Assembly (NCBI GenBank): GCA_902783935.1
Contig: CACZTA010000321.1
Coordinates: forward strand, 1-6,450
Source: an uncultured Lachnospiraceae bacterium
GTDB lineage: Bacteria > Bacillota > Clostridia > Lachnospirales > Lachnospiraceae
Length of the DNA: 6,450 nt
Direction of reading: 5' to 3'
Each line of letters begins with the position of its first letter. The first letter of the stretch is position 1. Shown here piece after piece: positions 1 to 4,839 of this stretch. The translations under genes and the position numbers were made by a program. The notes beneath the pieces are model-generated. The model did not search any database. It was not told where the DNA came from and was given only the letters and a program-made list of their open reading frames with translations.

Positions 1-40
1 AAAAGCGTCATTTTCTGATTGTATTGAGGGAGGAAAGAAG

Positions 41-937
41 ATGAAGAATTTACAGCGGAAATCTCTGCTGCTCATGCTGCTCTGCCTGTTCATGCTTGCG
101 TTCGGAACCGTTCAGGCCGAAGCGGCAGCGGTGAAGGTTAACGGCCAGGGCGTGACGATAACATCTCTCAGTATGAGAGAAAAAGCCGGAGTTAAGGGAA
201 AACTGATTCAGACGATTAAAAAAGGCCGGGCGGTCCTGGTAAAGAAGAAGCTGAAAAACGGCTGGTACCAGGTGTTCTTTAATGGCAAAACCGGTTATGT
301 CAGCGGCAAGTATATCACCCCCATCGAGACGGCACAGAAGCAGTACGGGATTCCGGTCAGGAAGACCGGCGCCAACATGAGGATGAGAAACGCCCCGTCC
401 ACAAACGGGAAGGCTCTCGGGATTATTCCGGACGGTTCGCTGCTGACCGTTGTCGGCTCTTCGGGAAATTATCATAAAATAACCTGGTCGGGCAAAGTCG
501 GCTATGTGGTGAAAGGGTACTTTACCTCGAACATCAAAGTCAGGAAACTGAGAACAAGCATCCGCTTCAGATCGGCTCCGAGCACATCTGCGCCCGTTGT
601 GTCAGGGCTCGCTTCCATCCCGGCAGGTGCGACCGTGTACTGTTTCGTTTTAAACAACGGATGGTGGCATGTGAAGTATAAAAACCGGATCGGCTATCTG
701 GCCGACGGCTATTTTACAAATCAGAATCCCGGAACGCAGACTGCATCTGCAGGTGTGGCGAAACAGACGACTACGAGTGTAAGGATGCGTTCGACGCCGA
801 ATACTTCATCGGATGATACGATCCTGACGATTCTTCCGACCGGAGCGAAGGTCACGGTCCTGTCGCAGTCAGGTGAGTGGAGCAAGGTGAAATACGGCGG
901 AATGACAGGCTATGTTGCTTCGGCCTATCTGAAATGA
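41..937 (+). CDS. Secreted protein with four bacterial SH3 (SH3b) repeats
   Basis: This 298-residue protein probably acts outside the membrane, where SH3b modules commonly bind peptidoglycan or cell-wall peptides; that role is family knowledge, not shown here. Residues 1-30 form a Sec-type signal peptide: a basic start (MKNLQRK), a Leu-rich core and an Ala-rich cleavage region (VQAEAAA). No lipobox is visible. Four SH3b-like repeats follow at about 31-93, 106-162, 166-226 and 241-298. Repeats 2 to 4 share an [ILV]R[FM]R[SN][AT]P core (MRMRNAPS, IRFRSAPS, VRMRSTPN), and all four end in a G-Y-[LV] turn (GYVSGKYI, GYVVKGYF, GYLADGYF, GYVASAYL). There is no NlpC/P60, amidase or other catalytic domain, and the protein stops at the end of repeat 4. 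The start is set by a GGGAGG ribosome binding site at 28-33, 7 nt before the ATG. The ligand is unknown; a wall-binding or accessory protein is the best guess. Confidence 0.9.
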   Translation: MKNLQRKSLLLMLLCLFMLAFGTVQAEAAAVKVNGQGVTITSLSMREKAGVKGKLIQTIKKGRAVLVKKKLKNGWYQVFFNGKTGYVSGKYITPIETAQKQYGIPVRKTGANMRMRNAPSTNGKALGIIPDGSLLTVVGSSGNYHKITWSGKVGYVVKGYFTSNIKVRKLRTSIRFRSAPSTSAPVVSGLASIPAGATVYCFVLNNGWWHVKYKNRIGYLADGYFTNQNPGTQTASAGVAKQTTTSVRMRSTPNTSSDDTILTILPTGAKVTVLSQSGEWSKVKYGGMTGYVASAYLK

Positions 938-971
938 TCTGATAAGATTGAGATGAACGGGCATATGTGCC

Positions 972-1004
972 GGAAAGGGAAGGAGAGAGACTCCTTCCCT
1001 TTCC
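972..1004 (+). terminator. 14-bp perfect hairpin after the SH3 gene (terminator-like, no U-tract)
   Basis: Bases 972-985 (GGAAAGGGAAGGAG) pair perfectly with 991-1004 (CTCCTTCCCTTTCC) across a 5-nt AGAGA loop. It lies 35 bp after the stop of the SH3-repeat gene and ahead of the Nudix-Maf gene, where a terminator is expected. The downstream bases (TGTATAGAGG) are not a T-run, so classical intrinsic termination is uncertain. It may instead protect the 3' end of the upstream transcript, or reduce read-through only partly. Confidence 0.5.
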
Positions 1005-1010
1005 TGTATA

Positions 1011-1022
1011 GAGGTGCACCTC
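1011..1022. repeat. 12-bp perfect palindrome upstream of the Nudix-Maf gene
   Basis: GAGGTGCACCTC reads the same on both strands. It sits between the 14-bp hairpin and the ribosome binding site of the Nudix-Maf gene, 58 bp before that start codon. A symmetric site here could be an operator, but no convincing -35/-10 pair was found next to it, so a regulatory role is only a possibility. Confidence 0.3.
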
Positions 1023-1080
1023 ACCCTGTGTCCCGGACAAAAGGCGGGGCAGCCCCCGAAAACGAACACCGGAGAAAAAC

Positions 1081-2103
1081 ATGAAACAGACGACACTGTG
1101 CTATCTGGAGCAGGATGACTGCTACCTGATGCTTTACCGGAATAAGAAAAAGAATGATTTAAATGAGGGAAAGTGGATCGGTGTGGGCGGCCATCTGGAA
1201 GCGGGGGAAACACCGGAGGTCTGCGCGAAGAGGGAAATTCTTGAAGAGACAGGACTTACACCGGACAGGCTGGCGCTCCGGGGTGCGGTATTCTTTGACA
1301 GTGACCGCTGGGAAGATGAGATCATGTATCTCTATACGGCAGAGGCGGACTGCCGGCATCTCCCCGAGTGCAATGAAGGGGAACTGAAATGGATTCCGAA
1401 AAATGAGGTTTTCAGACTGAACCTTTGGGAAGGCGACCGCATTTTCCTGAATTATCTGCTGGAGGACACGCCCTTTTTCTGCCTGGAACTTCATTATGAC
1501 GAGGAAGACCGGCTTGTATCTTCCAGGCGGCTGCCCCCGATTATTCTGGCTTCCGCGTCGCCGAGGAGGCTTGAACTCCTGAACCAGATCGGAATCAGGC
1601 CCGTCGTTATCCCGAGCAGGAAAGAAGAAACGAGCACAGAGCGGGATCCCGGAAAACTGGTCATGGCGCTCGCGGAAGAGAAGGCGGAGGAAATCGCCGG
1701 CGGGTTCAGTAATGGAGAACTCGTCATCGGGGCGGACACGGTGGTTGTGTCCGGGGGAGAGATCCTCGGAAAACCCGGGACGCATGAAGAAGCGGCGCGG
1801 ATGATCCGGTCTCTTGCGGGACACGCGCATCAGGTCTACACGGGTGTTGCCCTGATCAGTGCCGGCGCAGGCAGAAAACAGTGCTTTGCCGAAAAGACGG
1901 AAGTTCATGTGGCTCCCATGAGCGAAGAAGAGATCCTGCTGTACGCGGAGAGCGGGGAGCCGATGGATAAGGCAGGCGGCTATGGAATCCAGGGGAGCTT
2001 TGCCGCTTTTATCGAGGGGATCGAAGGAGACTACTATAATGTCATGGGGTTGCCGGTCAGAAGGGTTTATACGGCCGTCAGGGACATGATGCTTCAGGAA
2101 TGA
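1081..2103 (+). CDS. Nudix (MutX-like) / Maf fusion: bifunctional nucleotide-cleaning pyrophosphatase
   Basis: This 340-residue cytosolic protein joins two whole enzymes in one frame. Residues 1-148 resemble streptococcal MutX, an 8-oxo-dGTP diphosphatase: an N-terminal LCYLEQDDCYLMLYRNKK, then a complete Nudix box from G37 to L59 matching Gx5Ex7REUxEExGU (REILEETGL at 51-59), then CNEGELKWIP and WEGDRIFLNYLLEDTPFF. Residues 153-340 form a full-length Maf domain: LASASPRR (156-163), GADTVV with the expected catalytic Asp219, LGKP (229-232), YTGV (253-256), MDKAGGYGIQG (295-305) and GDYYNVMGLP (316-325). Maf enzymes release pyrophosphate from nucleotides such as dTTP, UTP and modified pyrimidine triphosphates; the DKAGGYGIQG motif suggests the dTTP/UTP group. 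The linker is only a few residues. GGAG at 1071-1074, 6 nt before the ATG, supports the start. The small membrane-protein gene follows after 15 bp. Exact substrates are inference; both catalytic motifs look intact. Confidence 0.93.
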   Translation: MKQTTLCYLEQDDCYLMLYRNKKKNDLNEGKWIGVGGHLEAGETPEVCAKREILEETGLTPDRLALRGAVFFDSDRWEDEIMYLYTAEADCRHLPECNEGELKWIPKNEVFRLNLWEGDRIFLNYLLEDTPFFCLELHYDEEDRLVSSRRLPPIILASASPRRLELLNQIGIRPVVIPSRKEETSTERDPGKLVMALAEEKAEEIAGGFSNGELVIGADTVVVSGGEILGKPGTHEEAARMIRSLAGHAHQVYTGVALISAGAGRKQCFAEKTEVHVAPMSEEEILLYAESGEPMDKAGGYGIQGSFAAFIEGIEGDYYNVMGLPVRRVYTAVRDMMLQE

Positions 2104-2118
2104 AATAAGGGTGCCGGT

Positions 2119-2433
2119 ATGCTTCAGCAGATTTTTATCGGGTTGTTTATATTCTGTATCGTTGGCGTCGTCTTTGCGCAGTGCGTGCTTTTCTGGGCAC
2201 TCCTGAGGGGAGAAAAAGCGTCTGTGCAGCCGTTTGCCGCCGGAAAATGGATCATTCTGTTTTTCTGCGGAGCGGTTGTCTGTTATATGATTATAGCGGC
2301 GTCTGCCCGCGGAGGACAGAAAACCGCTGCGGAGTCCGTGTCCGCAGCGGCAGAAAGTCCGGCTGATGAATCGTTTGCAGCGGCAGAAAGCCCGGCTGCT
2401 GAAGCCCTTACAGCTTCAGATCTCCCGGCTTGA
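2119..2433 (+). CDS. Small two-helix membrane protein with duplicated Ala/Ser/Glu tail
   Basis: This is a 104-residue protein of unrecognised family. Two hydrophobic segments, about 4-28 and 44-62, should cross the membrane, separated by a short polar stretch (LRGEKASVQPF). The last 40 residues are low-complexity, rich in Ala, Ser, Glu and Pro, with an 11-residue unit repeated at 76-86 (AAAESPADESF) and 87-97 (AAAESPAAEAL), plus a degenerate earlier copy near 69-75. The gene starts 15 bp after the Nudix-Maf stop and is probably co-transcribed with it; the ribosome binding site is weak (AAGGGTG near 2107-2112), so coupling to the upstream gene may help translation. Its 3' end overlaps the end of the convergent PTS IIC gene by 26 bp. 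The membrane helices and the in-register repeat argue for a real gene; no function can be assigned. Confidence 0.7.
   Translation: MLQQIFIGLFIFCIVGVVFAQCVLFWALLRGEKASVQPFAAGKWIILFFCGAVVCYMIIAASARGGQKTAAESVSAAAESPADESFAAAESPAAEALTASDLPA
2344..2403 (+). repeat. Tandem 33-bp-period repeat in the tail of the small membrane protein gene
   Basis: The 27 bp at 2344-2370 recur at 2377-2403 with 25 of 27 positions identical, a period of 33 bp or 11 codons. The frame is kept, so each copy encodes AAAESPA followed by a short variable stretch. This is the mark of a recent duplication by slippage or unequal recombination inside a coding tail. Confidence 0.85.
2399..2419. terminator. 7-bp hairpin at the convergent gene ends
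   Basis: CTGAAGC (2399-2405) pairs with GCTTCAG (2413-2419) over a 7-nt loop that contains the TAA stop of the minus-strand PTS IIC gene (2408-2410). A hairpin at the junction of two convergent genes could serve both transcripts, but neither side has a T-run, so termination is tentative. Confidence 0.3.
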
Positions 2434-3496
2434 TCCATCCGGCTTTTTTCAGGATCTGGTTCAGAAGCGGTGCGATGACGGCGGGCAGGACGAAGGAAAT
2501 GAGAATCAGGCCGATCCAGTCGGAGGCCGTAATGGCTGCTTTCGTTCCTTCCGCGATATCATTTACCCAGCCGCTGTAGACGCCGATCTGCCCGACAAGC
2601 CCGCATGTGCCCATGCCCGATGAGACGGCGGCACCGTCCATTCTCATGCGGAAGAGGCATGTCGCAATCGGACCGGTGATGGCGGCGGTAACCGTGGGTG
2701 CGATCCAGATCCTGGGGTTTCTCACGATATTCCCCATCTGGAGCATGGAAGTGCCGATGCCCTGGGAAATGAGGCCGCCGAAACCGTTTTCAGGGAAGGA
2801 CATGACGGCGAAGCCGACCATCTGCGCACAGCAGCCGGCGACAGCCGCGCCTCCCGCAAGCCCGGTCAGCCCGAGTGCCGCACAGATGGCAGCGGAGGAA
2901 ATCGGCAGCGTCAGCGCCATGCCGACGATAACGGAGACCAGGACGCCCATCAGGAACGGCTGCAGTTCGGTCGCCCACATGATCAGTGATCCGAGCTTCA
3001 TGGCAGCTCTGCCGAGGGCAGGCGCCCACCATGCCGAAAGGGCGATGCCGACGCCGATTGTGACGAGCGGAGTGACCAGGATGTCGACCCTCGTTTCTTT
3101 AGAGACCGCCTTTCCGGCTTCGGAAGCAATGATGGCGACGAAAAGAACTGCCAGCGGACCGCCGGCGCCGCCGAGCGCGTTGGATGCAAACCCGACAGTG
3201 ATCAGGGAAAAGAGGACGAGCGGCGGACAGTGAAGGGCGGAACCGATCGCGACAGCCATCGCGGGTCCGCTCATCGCGGTTGCGAGTCCGCCGACGGTAT
3301 ACTCGTGTTCCGCGATGGTGGCGACTGTCCTGGTGAGGATGCCGATATGGAACTGCGTGCCGACGGTATTAATGATCGTGCCGATGAGCAGGGAGCAGAA
3401 AAGACCCTGCGCCATGGCGCCGAGTGCATCGATCCCGTATCGTTTCAGGGAGATTTCGATATCTTTCCGTTTCAGAAAAGCCTTGAATGTACTCAT
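2408..3496 (-). CDS. PTS sugar transporter subunit IIC-like permease (PfoR / PTS_EIIC_2 type)
   Basis: This 362-residue integral membrane protein resembles the PTS_EIIC_2 (PfoR-like) family, whose members are predicted permeases; the substrate is usually unknown. After a charged N-terminus (about 1-18) come roughly ten hydrophobic segments rich in Gly, Ala and Ile. Typical stretches include GGLATAMSGPAMAVAIGSA (69-87), SNALGGAGGPL (105-115), FPENGFGGLISQGIGTSM (234-251), MGNIVRNPRIWIAPT (254-268) and AAITGPIATC (271-280). No EIIA, EIIB or HPr domain is fused to it or encoded nearby, so phosphotransfer-coupled transport cannot be inferred; it may be an orphan permease. The start is set by AAGGAG (complement of 3506-3511), 9 nt before the ATG. 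A strong promoter with an inverted repeat in its spacer lies upstream. Its last codons overlap the convergent small-protein gene. Confidence 0.88.
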   Translation of the reverse strand: MSTFKAFLKRKDIEISLKRYGIDALGAMAQGLFCSLLIGTIINTVGTQFHIGILTRTVATIAEHEYTVGGLATAMSGPAMAVAIGSALHCPPLVLFSLITVGFASNALGGAGGPLAVLFVAIIASEAGKAVSKETRVDILVTPLVTIGVGIALSAWWAPALGRAAMKLGSLIMWATELQPFLMGVLVSVIVGMALTLPISSAAICAALGLTGLAGGAAVAGCCAQMVGFAVMSFPENGFGGLISQGIGTSMLQMGNIVRNPRIWIAPTVTAAITGPIATCLFRMRMDGAAVSSGMGTCGLVGQIGVYSGWVNDIAEGTKAAITASDWIGLILISFVLPAVIAPLLNQILKKAGWIKPGDLKL

Positions 3497-3542
3497 GTCC
3501 GGTTACTCCTTGGATAATTCCGTGTTTTCGCCAATTTCGTTT

Positions 3543-3571
3543 ACTATAGCACAAACAGACGGATCTGTTAA
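3543..3571 (-). promoter_or_regulatory. Sigma-A-type promoter of the PTS IIC gene
   Basis: On the minus strand TTAACA (3566-3571, -35) is followed by a 17-bp spacer and TATAGT (3543-3548, -10); each hexamer matches consensus at five of six positions. A TG one base upstream of the -10 (TGCTATAGT) makes it an extended -10. Transcription should begin near 3536, about 40 nt before the ATG. Confidence 0.7.
3554..3569. promoter_or_regulatory. Operator-like inverted repeat inside the PTS IIC promoter
   Basis: AACAGA (3554-3559) and TCTGTT (3564-3569) form a perfect 6-bp inverted repeat with a 4-bp centre. It fills much of the spacer and touches the -35 hexamer, so a dimeric regulator bound here would block RNA polymerase. 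No regulator gene is in the window, and the divergent gene at 3624 could share the site. Confidence 0.4.
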
Positions 3572-3623
3572 TAATATAAAAATGCATTTCTTTCCATAAA
3601 CTGATGCGAAAGGGGGACTTGTC

Positions 3624-4514
3624 ATGCACAGGGTGCTGCGGATACTGATCATCCTGGGAGCGGCTGCTGCCGTGTTTATCGGCATACTGTTTTATCTGAA
3701 ATCAAAAAGAAGCCCGTGGACACTGACACAGTACGGCAGTGAGGACGGAAACCAGATGATGTTTTATTCGATCACAAACAGCAGGGACCAGCTGGTCTTA
3801 ATTGACGGTGGCTGGGACACGGATGCAGAAAGGGTCCGGGAAGTGATCGACGCACACGGCGGTCATGTGGACGCGTGGGTGATCACGCACCCCCATCCGG
3901 ATCACTGCGGAGCATTTAACGCCATCATGGCGGCGAATACGGACGGCTCCGTCGTTGTTGACAAGATCTATACGACGCCGGTGAACCGGAAACGTTATCA
4001 GGAGACGGCGCACGATTATGATATGATCGATGCCTATGAAACCTTTTACATTCTGACGAAGGATGCCGATAATGTGGTGTATCTTAAAGAAGGGGATGCC
4101 TTTGACCTGATCGGGCTCACAGGCAAGGTTCTGCATGCCTGGGATGAGCATGTGGATGCCCTGAAGGACCATCTCTGCAATGACGGATCCCTGATGTTCC
4201 GGCTTGACGCCCTGAAGGACAGCATTCTTTTCTGCGGCGATGTACAGACGGAGATGGAACCGTTTATTAATGACATCCACCGCGATGAACTTAAGGCGAC
4301 ATATGTCCAGTGCGGCCATCACGGAAATTGGGGACTGTCGGAGGATTTCTATGATCTTGTCTCTCCCGAAGCGGCTTTTGTGGACGCGCCGTCTTCGATT
4401 ATTGATGATGAAAGCGGTGTGTACGACGGCTGGAAACTGAGAGATTATTTCAGGGAAAAAGATGTCATGGTGTTCCGCTTCGAGACAGCTCCGAATACAG
4501 TTGTCCTGAAGTAA
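3624..4514 (+). CDS. Membrane-anchored ComEC-like metallo-beta-lactamase-fold hydrolase
   Basis: This 296-residue protein has one N-terminal membrane segment (about 5-25) followed by KSKR, predicting a signal anchor with the catalytic domain outside the cell. The rest is a metallo-beta-lactamase fold: LIDGG (59-63, with D61), the metal motif HPHPDH (89-94), a CNDGSLMF strand (185-192), LFCGD (202-206, with D206) and QCGHHGN (229-235). The NDGSL and GHHG motifs resemble the MBL domain at the C-terminus of the DNA-uptake channel ComEC more than glyoxalases or RNase Z; as in that group, Asn186 seems to stand where many MBL enzymes have a metal-binding His. ComEC MBL domains are linked to nuclease activity in the literature, but no ComEC channel is present here, so the substrate is unknown. 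AGGGGG at 3611-3616, 7 nt before the ATG, supports the start. It is transcribed divergently from the PTS IIC gene, and mgtE downstream has its own promoter. Confidence 0.88.
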   Translation: MHRVLRILIILGAAAAVFIGILFYLKSKRSPWTLTQYGSEDGNQMMFYSITNSRDQLVLIDGGWDTDAERVREVIDAHGGHVDAWVITHPHPDHCGAFNAIMAANTDGSVVVDKIYTTPVNRKRYQETAHDYDMIDAYETFYILTKDADNVVYLKEGDAFDLIGLTGKVLHAWDEHVDALKDHLCNDGSLMFRLDALKDSILFCGDVQTEMEPFINDIHRDELKATYVQCGHHGNWGLSEDFYDLVSPEAAFVDAPSSIIDDESGVYDGWKLRDYFREKDVMVFRFETAPNTVVLK

Positions 4515-4533
4515 GACAGGGGGACGAAAAAGG

Positions 4534-4563
4534 TTGACCCTCCCGTAAAAGAGGGACTATAAT
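4534..4563 (+). promoter_or_regulatory. Strong promoter of the mgtE leader, with a dyad in an 18-bp spacer
   Basis: TTGACC (4534-4539) and a perfect TATAAT (4558-4563) are separated by 18 bp. Start of transcription should be near 4570, giving mgtE a leader of about 270 nt. CCCTC (4538-4542) and GAGGG (4551-4555) form an inverted repeat between the hexamers, with a further G4536/C4557 pair beyond an A/A mismatch. A dyad in a slightly long spacer is the usual layout for MerR-family activators, but no such regulator is encoded nearby, so that link is inference. Confidence 0.75.
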
Positions 4564-4608
4564 GGATGAGGCTGGTAACTGCAGCTGGAAAGTGAGGTGG
4601 ATAACAGA

Positions 4609-4698
4609 ATGGATGCGGATCACGAACGACAACTGAACGGCCGCTGCCCTGAAGAAACTGTTATCCGTCTGACGGATAAGAAAACCGGCTTTTCCTGA
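4609..4698 (+). CDS. 29-codon leader ORF upstream of mgtE
   Basis: A short ORF begins ATG at 4609 and stops at TGA 4696-4698. It has a good ribosome binding site, GAGGTG (4594-4599), 9 nt upstream, and lies about 40 nt after the predicted start of transcription. The peptide begins MDADHERQLNGRC and ends TDKKTGFS; it has no signal peptide or membrane segment. Both competing helices involve its ribosome binding site or its codons, so its translation would decide which helix forms. Three of residues 2 to 6 are acidic, recalling, only loosely, the acidic and proline-rich start of the enterobacterial MgtL peptide. It shows no run of one amino acid of the kind found in amino-acid attenuators. It could be a cis-acting leader peptide rather than a stable protein; chance is not excluded. 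Confidence 0.45.
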   Translation: MDADHERQLNGRCPEETVIRLTDKKTGFS

Positions 4699-4734
4699 CA
4701 AACAGAATGCCGGTGTGTTTCCGGATGAAAATCA

Positions 4735-4786
4735 GGCGTGGTTTCTGCGCGGCCGATGAGCTAAGTCGTTGAACCACGCTGTTTTT
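4735..4786 (+). terminator. Intrinsic terminator within the mgtE leader
   Basis: GCGTGGTT (4736-4743) pairs perfectly with AACCACGC (4772-4779), extended by a G-U pair (4735/4780), and is followed by TGTTTTTAT. The loop is long (28 nt). Its position, after the leader ORF and about 50 bp before mgtE, fits a conditional terminator. It could also end transcripts from the upstream MBL gene. Confidence 0.55.
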
Positions 4787-4839
4787 ATGCCTTTTTACAG
4801 GCTGACAGCGATACTTTTATTTCTAAGGAGGGTCGGCCG

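Larger units (their letters stand above)
4570..4839 (+). ncRNA. Structured 5' leader of mgtE with alternative helices (putative attenuator)
   Basis: This roughly 270-nt transcribed leader has no large gene but much structure. Helix A pairs 4595-4607 with 4658-4670: 13 bp including two G-U pairs, with a perfect GGATAACAG/CTGTTATCC core. It buries the ribosome binding site of a 29-codon ORF. Helix B pairs TTATCCG (4661-4667) with CGGATAA (4673-4679) over a 5-nt loop; it uses the same bases as helix A, so the two exclude each other. A third helix pairs ACCGGC (4684-4689) with GCCGGT (4709-4714). A terminator follows at 4735-4786, then CGCTGT (4777-4782) can pair with ACAGCG (4805-4810), overlapping the terminator's 3' arm. 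The mgtE ribosome binding site lies at 4825-4831. Mg2+ control is inference from the downstream gene; the M-box motif order is not present. Confidence 0.55.

Noticed and set aside
953..1084. 43-codon ORF ending in an ATGA overlap with the Nudix-Maf start
   Set aside because: It has no clear ribosome binding site, its codons cover the 14-bp hairpin and palindrome, and the peptide has no recognisable feature. The stop-start overlap is suggestive but could be chance.
2607..3233. 208-codon plus-strand frame opposite the PTS IIC gene
   Set aside because: It is a long open frame caused by the Gly/Ala-rich codons of the real minus-strand gene; its translation has no recognisable domain and no ribosome binding site.
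3575..3580. TATAAA as the -10 of a plus-strand promoter for the MBL gene
   Set aside because: At 16 to 18 bp upstream no sequence resembles TTGACA; the AT-rich stretch may still be a weak promoter, but it does not meet the standard for a feature.
4565..4660. M-box (Mg2+) riboswitch upstream of mgtE
   Set aside because: Fragments resembling M-box elements are present (TGAGGCT, GCAGCTGG, CGCTGCCC, ATAACAG), but they are in the wrong order and do not build the expected multi-helix core. A covariance-model search would settle it.
4760..4780. T-box element
   Set aside because: GTTGAACCACG loosely resembles the TGGNACCGCG T-box sequence, but it lies in the 3' arm of the terminator rather than ahead of it, has mismatches, and the downstream gene is not an amino-acid or tRNA-ligase gene.
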